Below are positions 5,765 to 9,012 of a DNA stretch of 9,012 nucleotides, in pieces. This stretch comes from an uncultured Gammaproteobacteria bacterium. GTDB lineage: Bacteria; Pseudomonadota; Gammaproteobacteria; Steroidobacterales; GCA-2729495. Below the pieces are notes generated by a model, which was given only the letters and a program-made list of their open reading frames with translations, was not told the origin of the DNA and did not search any database. The translations under genes and the position numbers were made by a program. How positions within the stretch are numbered: the first letter of the stretch is position 1; each line of letters opens with the position of its first letter. The stretch lies in contig CALGMY010000187.1 of assembly GCA_937958785.1 (NCBI GenBank), positions 1-9,012 on the forward strand, given 5' to 3'.

Positions 5765-6062
5765 AGACCTTGCAGCTGGTGGGCTTCTCGGCCGGTCCGC
5801 GTCGCCCTTCGGCGACCGGGCCAAAGTCGTAGGCCGGCGGCTCCATGACCGGCTTGCCCTTGAGGACCTTCAGGCGGGTGACGTCGTACCAGTACTGCTC
5901 CTTCGGCTTGCCGTCCTTGTCGAGGCCCGGGTTGATGATGGCCTGGATGCAGCCGTAAAGATCGAAGCTGACCGAGGCAACGATGCCACTCATGCCGGTG
6001 ACGACGTCCTCGACTTCCTTACCCAGCAGCGAAAGGTGGTCCTGCACGTTCTTCGTGTTCAC
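5763..6062 (-). CDS. Conserved small phage protein, probable SH3-like barrel, 99 aa
   Basis: Start GTG 6062 with AGGAG five bases ahead. The core LLGKEVEDVVTGMSGIVASV (12-31) followed by SFDLYGCIQAIINPGLDKDG and YWYDVTRLKVL (57-67) is a pattern I know from many phage and prophage genes, usually annotated as hypothetical. The GxxVxDxVTGxxGIVxxV repeat of short strands resembles KOW/SH3-like barrels. The C-terminus ends in GPAEKPTSCKV; a GPAEKP-type ending is common in this family in my recollection. It lies between the DUF2303 and ParB-like genes, with its stop inside the ribosome binding site of the latter. Role unknown; a nucleic-acid or protein-binding adaptor is plausible. Confidence 0.82.
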   Translation of the reverse strand: MNTKNVQDHLSLLGKEVEDVVTGMSGIVASVSFDLYGCIQAIINPGLDKDGKPKEQYWYDVTRLKVLKGKPVMEPPAYDFGPVAEGRRGPAEKPTSCKV

Positions 6063-6095
6063 GGTGGCTCCTGATTGGGTGTGTGTGGGTCGGGC

Positions 6096-6116
6096 TCAGT
6101 ACTCGGTGGCGGCCAT
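6096..6116 (-). other. Six-codon mini-ORF after DUF2303 (TGATG junction)
   Basis: ATG 6116 shares its A with the DUF2303 stop (TGATG) and is followed by five codons and TGA, encoding MAATEY. The DNA is nearly the same as the first six codons of the ParB-like gene (MAATAY) and the last codons of the gene ending at 7301 (ASTEY). It lies in the 53-base gap between DUF2303 and the next gene. It may be a leftover of a rearrangement or a short coupled leader; there is no evidence that the peptide matters. Confidence 0.3.
6096..6116. repeat. Short repeat copy 2 (after DUF2303)
   Basis: Matches copy 1 at 17 of 18 bases over 6099-6116, and matches 7301-7320 at 18 of 20 bases over 6096-6115. It encodes the MAATEY mini-ORF. 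Confidence 0.55.
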
Positions 6117-6913
6117 CACGGGCTCCCGAAGATGACGGTGGTCCCCGCGGCCGAGGCGATGTCCGCGGCGAGCTTCAGGGCGGCCTTCTGGAAGAACTCG
6201 CTCGGCCGATCCAGGTCGTACCACATGACCAGCTTGCCCTCGTTGATGCGGTAGCGGAGGCGGGCCTCGAGCTCGAAAAGCTCGCCCTTGAAGAAGGGCG
6301 ATAGGCCCAGGACGAAGCGCTCTGGCACGTCGATCGAGCTGTGGGCGACCTGGCCGCGGATCTGCTCGTCGTAGCGGAACTGGTTCTGGCCGTTGGCGAG
6401 GCGCGTCGCCGACTCGAACTTCACCTCTCGGTGAGCCACCAGATGGGTGCTGACCTCGAGCATCTGCGCCGGGGTTGGCCGGACGATCGCCGCCAGGTTG
6501 TTCTCGACGAACTCGGCGAAGTCGACTTGGGCCATCTTGCGGCCATTGGAGCCGTTCCATGCGTGCCAGTCGATCGACGGGCGGGGCTTGTACGTTGCCC
6601 GGTGGGCGGCCCAGGCGGGCTGACCGAGCGACGGGAAGTCGAAGACCGCGGTGAAGGTGGCGGTCTCGACGTCCGCAAAAATGACGGACTTCTCATCGTG
6701 GAACCGGTCCCAGAGCGCCAGGAAGCCGTCCCGATCAGCCGCCGTGTGTGTGCTCCTTTGGCGGGTCGGCGCCGGCAGTGTCGCCTCGAGATCCTTGGCC
6801 ACGTAGCCCTCCGGCAAGATCAGGTACGGGGTGCCATTGACCATGCGCGGAGAGAAGGCTGCAGCGGCCAGGGCGGCGCCGGCGTCGGCCTCGGTTGTGT
6901 GCTGTTGCTCCAT
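6116..6913 (-). CDS. DUF2303 family protein (YfdQ-like)
   Basis: A 265-aa phage protein of the DUF2303 family, whose known member YfdQ lies in the E. coli CPS-53 prophage; its biochemical role is not established. Visible family features in order: PRMVNGTPYLILPEGYVAKD (22-41), a central segment with conserved aromatics IDWHAWNGSNGRKMAQVDF (114-132) followed by AEFVENNLAAIVRPTP (133-148), and a C-terminal half with VPERFVLGLSPFFKG (196-210) and ARLRYRINEGKLVMWYDL (217-234). The length is close to the family norm. ATG 6913 has AGGAG seven bases ahead in a 22-base gap. The stop TGA overlaps a six-codon open frame (TGATG). Family assignment is from remembered motifs. Confidence 0.9.
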   Translation of the reverse strand: MEQQHTTEADAGAALAAAAFSPRMVNGTPYLILPEGYVAKDLEATLPAPTRQRSTHTAADRDGFLALWDRFHDEKSVIFADVETATFTAVFDFPSLGQPAWAAHRATYKPRPSIDWHAWNGSNGRKMAQVDFAEFVENNLAAIVRPTPAQMLEVSTHLVAHREVKFESATRLANGQNQFRYDEQIRGQVAHSSIDVPERFVLGLSPFFKGELFELEARLRYRINEGKLVMWYDLDRPSEFFQKAALKLAADIASAAGTTVIFGSP

Positions 6914-6935
6914 CGAATAACTCCTGGTTGGTGGA

Positions 6936-7286
6936 TCAGTGAGACCCGGCCGCGCTAGCGGTCGAGCTCACGGGAGTGAGGGGGAGGTCCGGCTGCTTGG
7001 GATTGGTCCGCAGCAGGTTGTTGTCGGCATCGGGGAAGAAGACCGTTGCCGCGTTGTCCGGCTTCGGCACCTTCGTCTTGATCTCATCGGTCACGATCAG
7101 GGCGGACCGGTCCCCTTTCGATGCCGACTTCACCGTGAGGGTAAGCGTCAGCTTCCCGGCCCCGCCGTGGTCCCGAACGCCGGTCACGACCTCGTTCAGC
7201 GCGAAGGCGAGCTCGTCGAGCGTATGGCCGTTGTTCAGCTCACGGAGGGTTTCGAGGAAGGGGCGGACTTCGCCGGTGCGTTTCAT
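6936..7286 (-). CDS. Small phage protein upstream of DUF2303, 116 aa
   Basis: ATG 7286 has AGGAG eight bases ahead, in a 14-base gap after the previous stop. The first 40 residues are helical (RPFLETLRELNNGHTLDELA, then FALNEVVTGVRDHG), followed by a beta hairpin KLTLTLTVKSA and SALIVTDEIKTKVPKP, then TVFFPDADNNLLRTNPKQPD (81-100). This helix-strand-FFPDADGNL layout is, from memory, a frequent partner of DUF2303 genes in phages. The last 15 residues are Ser/Thr/Ala-rich. No catalytic motif is visible. Being the immediate neighbour of DUF2303, it probably acts in the same unknown process. Confidence 0.8.
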   Translation of the reverse strand: MKRTGEVRPFLETLRELNNGHTLDELAFALNEVVTGVRDHGGAGKLTLTLTVKSASKGDRSALIVTDEIKTKVPKPDNAATVFFPDADNNLLRTNPKQPDLPLTPVSSTASAAGSH

Positions 7287-7300
7287 AGACAGTGCTCCTA

Positions 7301-7320
7301 TCAGTATTCGGTGGAGGCCA
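7301..7320. repeat. Short repeat copy 3 (end of the 101-aa gene)
   Basis: Matches 6096-6115 at 18 of 20 bases and encodes the final ASTEY and stop of the 101-aa protein. Confidence 0.5.
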
Positions 7321-7606
7321 GGATGGTGGGGAACGTGCCCCCTTCCTGGCCGTGGCGGTAGATGGCTTCGGCGAAGGTGATCACCTCGTCGTCCGGTGCA
7401 CCTGGGGAATCGGTGGTGTGCATCGTCCGGGTGAGATCGATCGGGCCTTCGGCCTCGATCTCATGGGTGAGCTGGACTTCGCCGGTGTTCGGGGCTGTGA
7501 AACACTCCCGGATCACGTGATTGATGGCGTCCTCGGCCGAGCGGGCCGCGACGTAGTCGCAGTCGTCGACCAGCCAGACCTTGATGTCGGCGTAGGGGCG
7601 GGGCAT
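7301..7606 (-). CDS. Hypothetical 101-aa protein
   Basis: ATG 7606 follows the upstream stop by two bases (TAG CC ATG); the frame is open further upstream but that part overlaps the previous gene. A GAGG lies thirteen bases ahead, so coupling is likely. The protein starts with IKVWLVDDCDYVAARSAEDA (8-27), a beta strand followed by a helix as in many small phage proteins that sense or bind, then INHVIRECFTAPNTGEVQ and a polar acidic middle. The C-terminus ends ILASTEY, whose DNA is part of a short repeat discussed separately. No family recognised. Confidence 0.72.
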   Translation of the reverse strand: MPRPYADIKVWLVDDCDYVAARSAEDAINHVIRECFTAPNTGEVQLTHEIEAEGPIDLTRTMHTTDSPGAPDDEVITFAEAIYRHGQEGGTFPTILASTEY

Positions 7607-7608
7607 GG

Positions 7609-7905
7609 CTACTTGCCGGCCTCGAAGGCCTTGACGGCGGCGAGTGCGGCCTCGGGGGAGTCGAAGAGGATGGCGGACTTCACCTGGTCGTAGCGCCGAT
7701 CGCGGCGGTCCCGGTGGCCGCAACTGATCCTCCCGAGCGCGGATTCCCACCGTTTCACGATCAGACGGGCCTTGCGCACACTCTCCGGCTCCTTGAGGTC
7801 GGGCGCGCTGTTGGCTTTGCTGTAGCGAGCTCGGGCCAGGCGCTCCAGCAGGTGCTTCCGCTGCGCGGGCGAGCACGTGGTCGTCGCGGGCTTCTTCGCG
7901 GGCAT
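7609..7905 (-). CDS. Basic hypothetical 98-aa protein
   Basis: ATG 7905 has a strong AGGAGG only four bases ahead, in the 21-base gap after the coiled-coil gene. The first half is Lys/Arg-rich and helical (SPAQRKHLLERLARARYS, 12-29; VRKARLIVKRWESALGRI, 43-60), then CGHRDRRDRRYDQVKSAI (62-79) and an Ala-rich final helix (SPEAALAAVKAFEAGK). The strong positive charge suggests nucleic-acid binding, which is only an inference. No zinc site: just two cysteines. Function unknown. Confidence 0.75.
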   Translation of the reverse strand: MPAKKPATTTCSPAQRKHLLERLARARYSKANSAPDLKEPESVRKARLIVKRWESALGRISCGHRDRRDRRYDQVKSAILFDSPEAALAAVKAFEAGK

Positions 7906-7926
7906 GGGGCCTCCTGAATAGTCGGG

Positions 7927-8166
7927 CTATACGATGGGGATCAGCGGCTCGATCAACCGCTGTATCTCGAAGAAGTCGCGGAGCTGCTTCTCCGTGTAAC
8001 CCAACACGTTGTCGTTCAGGGGCCCGCCGCAGCCAATCAGGCGTAGCTGGACGCGGGCCGCGATGGCGCGGGCATTGGAAAGCTCGCTTTCAAGATCCGC
8101 GATCTTCAATGCCTGCCGACCAACAAATGCCTGCAGGCGTGTGAGGTCCTCTTCCGGGGTGGGCAT
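7927..8166 (-). CDS. Small predicted coiled-coil protein, 79 aa
   Basis: ATG 8166 follows the previous stop by two bases (TAG CC ATG), the same junction as at 7611-7604. Residues 5-42 form a long amphipathic helix (EEDLTRLQAFVGRQALKIAD, continued by LESELSNARAIAARVQLRL), suited to a coiled-coil dimer. A glycine-rich turn (GCGGPLNDN, 45-53) leads to a second helix (TEKQLRDFFEIQRLIEPLI). No family recognised and no membrane segment. Confidence 0.7.
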   Translation of the reverse strand: MPTPEEDLTRLQAFVGRQALKIADLESELSNARAIAARVQLRLIGCGGPLNDNVLGYTEKQLRDFFEIQRLIEPLIPIV

Positions 8167-8168
8167 GG

Positions 8169-8432
8169 CTATTCCTGGAACTTGAAGGTGCAGCGCATCT
8201 GCACGATGGCGGCCCGGAGATCCTCGGCCGACTTGAACGACAGCAGCAGCGCGAAGGGTTCGTCGGGCCCATCCTCGCGGGGGATACGGCCCATCTCGAG
8301 CAGGGTGCCCACGGGCTCTGCCGAGTAGGGCGAAGCCAAGCCAGCCGGCATCGGCAGCTGCTCGCTCGGTTCCGGCGGTCGAGGTGGCCTCTGGCTTCTG
8401 GTCATGACGGGCTTCCGGAAGCCGAAGATCAC
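8169..8432 (-). CDS. Hypothetical 87-aa protein
   Basis: The preferred start is GTG 8432, in a GTGA overlap with the stop of the membrane-protein gene. ATG 8405, ten codons later (MTRSQRPPRP), has a fair GGAAG six bases ahead and cannot be excluded. The N-terminal third is Pro/Arg-rich and probably disordered; the C-terminal third (PDEPFALLLSFKSAEDLRAA, then IVQMRCTFKFQE) looks like strand-helix-strand. No family recognised. Confidence 0.65.
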   Translation of the reverse strand: MIFGFRKPVMTRSQRPPRPPEPSEQLPMPAGLASPYSAEPVGTLLEMGRIPREDGPDEPFALLLSFKSAEDLRAAIVQMRCTFKFQE

Positions 8433-8650
8433 GGCGCCGAGTCCCCATCCACGTCGACCGCCCACATGACGGCCTCGGTGGCCACTGGCTCGAAGTCCGG
8501 GATGGCGAGCTCGGCGGAGGCCTGCTCGATGCGGGCATGCGACCAGGCGAGCCCGGTGATGCAGGCACCCAGGATCATCCCGACGATGAGCGGGACGATC
8601 CACGGCACTGGCCGGCCCTGGTCTTCGATGAACGGTGTCTCGCGCTTCAT
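8429..8650 (-). CDS. Small single-pass membrane protein, 73 aa
   Basis: ATG 8650 shares ATGA with the upstream stop. A clear hydrophobic segment at about residues 17-36 (WIVPLIVGMILGACITGLAW) follows a polar, mixed-charge N-terminus; the rest is acidic (IPDFEPVATEAVMWAVDVDGD). It is a single transmembrane protein, most simply N-in with the acidic C-terminus outside, though charge balance is not decisive. There is no signal-peptidase or lipobox motif. In size it could be mistaken for a holin or spanin, but no lysis genes are nearby. Its stop overlaps the next start as GTGA. Confidence 0.75.
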   Translation of the reverse strand: MKRETPFIEDQGRPVPWIVPLIVGMILGACITGLAWSHARIEQASAELAIPDFEPVATEAVMWAVDVDGDSAP

Positions 8651-8901
8651 GGCGTCTTCCTCCTCTTCGCCGCCTCAATGGCAGCGCGGTGTTCCTGCGC
8701 CCAGTAGTCCGGCCACCGCTCTGTGCAGGGCGGTCTGTGCCGGACGTGGTAGCCCTTCGGGCGCCAGTGATTGCAGGGCGTGACGTAGCCGAACTGCAGG
8801 CGCTTTTCGATGTAGAACCCGTGGCGGAGAGTCCCGCAGGCCTCGCAGACCGAAAGGAACTTGTGGATGCGGCACCACCGGTGCTGGTCCTTGGTGGCCA
8901 T
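8647..8901 (-). CDS. Cys/His-rich small protein, 84 aa
   Basis: ATG 8901 abuts the upstream stop (TGAATG). Likely metal ligands are C10-x2-H13 (WCRIHKF) and C19-x2-C22 (CEACG), a compact zinc-knuckle pattern; further on are C43-x-H45 and C59. The C-terminal end is a basic helix (EHRAAIEAAKRRKTP). This looks like a small zinc-binding, possibly nucleic-acid-binding phage protein. No family recognised. Coupled to the membrane-protein gene by ATGA. Confidence 0.75.
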   Translation of the reverse strand: MATKDQHRWCRIHKFLSVCEACGTLRHGFYIEKRLQFGYVTPCNHWRPKGYHVRHRPPCTERWPDYWAQEHRAAIEAAKRRKTP

Positions 8902-9012
8902 TCACGCGGCCACCGCCTGCCCGCACTCGCAGGCGATCTCTTCAGGGGGAAGCAGCAGGTGGCCGGCGAGGTCCGTGGGACAGCCGCGGGCGCGCCAGAA
9001 GGCGGAGTAGTC
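8902..9012 (-). CDS. 3' part of an unidentified gene, cut by the window edge
   Basis: The frame is open from the right edge to TGA at 8904-8902, giving 36 residues. It includes DYSAFWRARGCPTDL at its start and ends EEIACECGQAVAA. The two closely spaced cysteines (CEC) and a third upstream could be part of a metal site. The stop directly abuts the next start, as expected for this operon. Too short to identify. Confidence 0.6.
   Translation of the reverse strand, partial: DYSAFWRARGCPTDLAGHLLLPPEEIACECGQAVAA

Noticed and set aside
5753..5824. N-terminal extension of the ParB-like gene to 5824
   Set aside because: It overlaps the end of the 99-aa gene, encodes low-complexity basic residues, and the AGGAG site points to 5752.
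4784..5848. Long plus-strand open frame (354 codons) opposite the ParB-like gene
   Set aside because: Leu/Gly/Val/Asp-rich shadow without motifs; the minus strand carries a clear ParB domain with a good ribosome binding site.
7601..8171. Identical 11-base junctions at 7601-7611 and 8161-8171 (stop, CC, ATG) as a repeat element
   Set aside because: It is too short and explained by the same stop-start arrangement and the shared Met-Pro start.

Overview
This is a GC-rich window that looks like part of the early or accessory region of a temperate phage, a prophage or a related integrative element. Evidence: about twenty short, tightly packed genes all on the minus strand, many of phage-typical families (DUF2303, a MazG-like pyrophosphohydrolase, an HNH endonuclease, small zinc-knuckle proteins, a ParB-like protein), and a large serine recombinase at the downstream end. 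Composition and the style of the proteins suggest a high-GC proteobacterial host, perhaps an alphaproteobacterium. That is an inference; no host gene is visible. No plus-strand gene, rRNA, tRNA or CRISPR array was found.

Layout in transcription order (right to left). From 9012 to 7301 lie seven small genes of unknown function: a 5'-truncated gene, a Cys/His-rich protein, a single-pass membrane protein, and four small soluble proteins, one with a predicted coiled coil. From 7286 to 5763 comes a recognisable phage block: a small conserved protein, the DUF2303 protein (E. coli YfdQ family) and a 99-residue SH3-like protein. The largest complete gene follows (5752-4187): a 521-residue ParB-like protein with an N-terminal ParB domain, a helix-turn-helix region, a Cys cluster and an acidic tail. 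No ParA is present in the window. From 4190 to 2940 come an acidic protein, a zinc-knuckle protein, an HNH endonuclease and a second zinc-knuckle protein that overlaps the HNH gene. From 2943 to 1496 lie the MazG-like protein, two hypothetical proteins, a 40-residue peptide and an 86-residue protein. A serine recombinase of at least 499 codons (1499 to the left edge) ends the block.

The genes are arranged as one transcription unit. Eight of the twenty junctions are 4-base ATGA or GTGA overlaps, another is TAATG, and others are direct abutments or short gaps with AGGAG-type ribosome binding sites. The recombinase itself starts in a GTGA overlap, so it seems to be expressed as the last gene of the operon, not from its own promoter. 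No promoter, repressor or convincing terminator is visible, so the controlling region must lie upstream, beyond 9012.

The most noteworthy points are: the open, atypical C-terminal tail of the recombinase with nested inverted repeats at the left edge (a possible attachment region); a ParB-like protein without ParA; a short repeat in three copies at gene junctions around the DUF2303/ParB block; the out-of-frame overlap between the HNH and zinc-knuckle genes; and a coupled 40-residue gene upstream of the recombinase. Nothing in the window by itself demonstrates a new defence or other named system.
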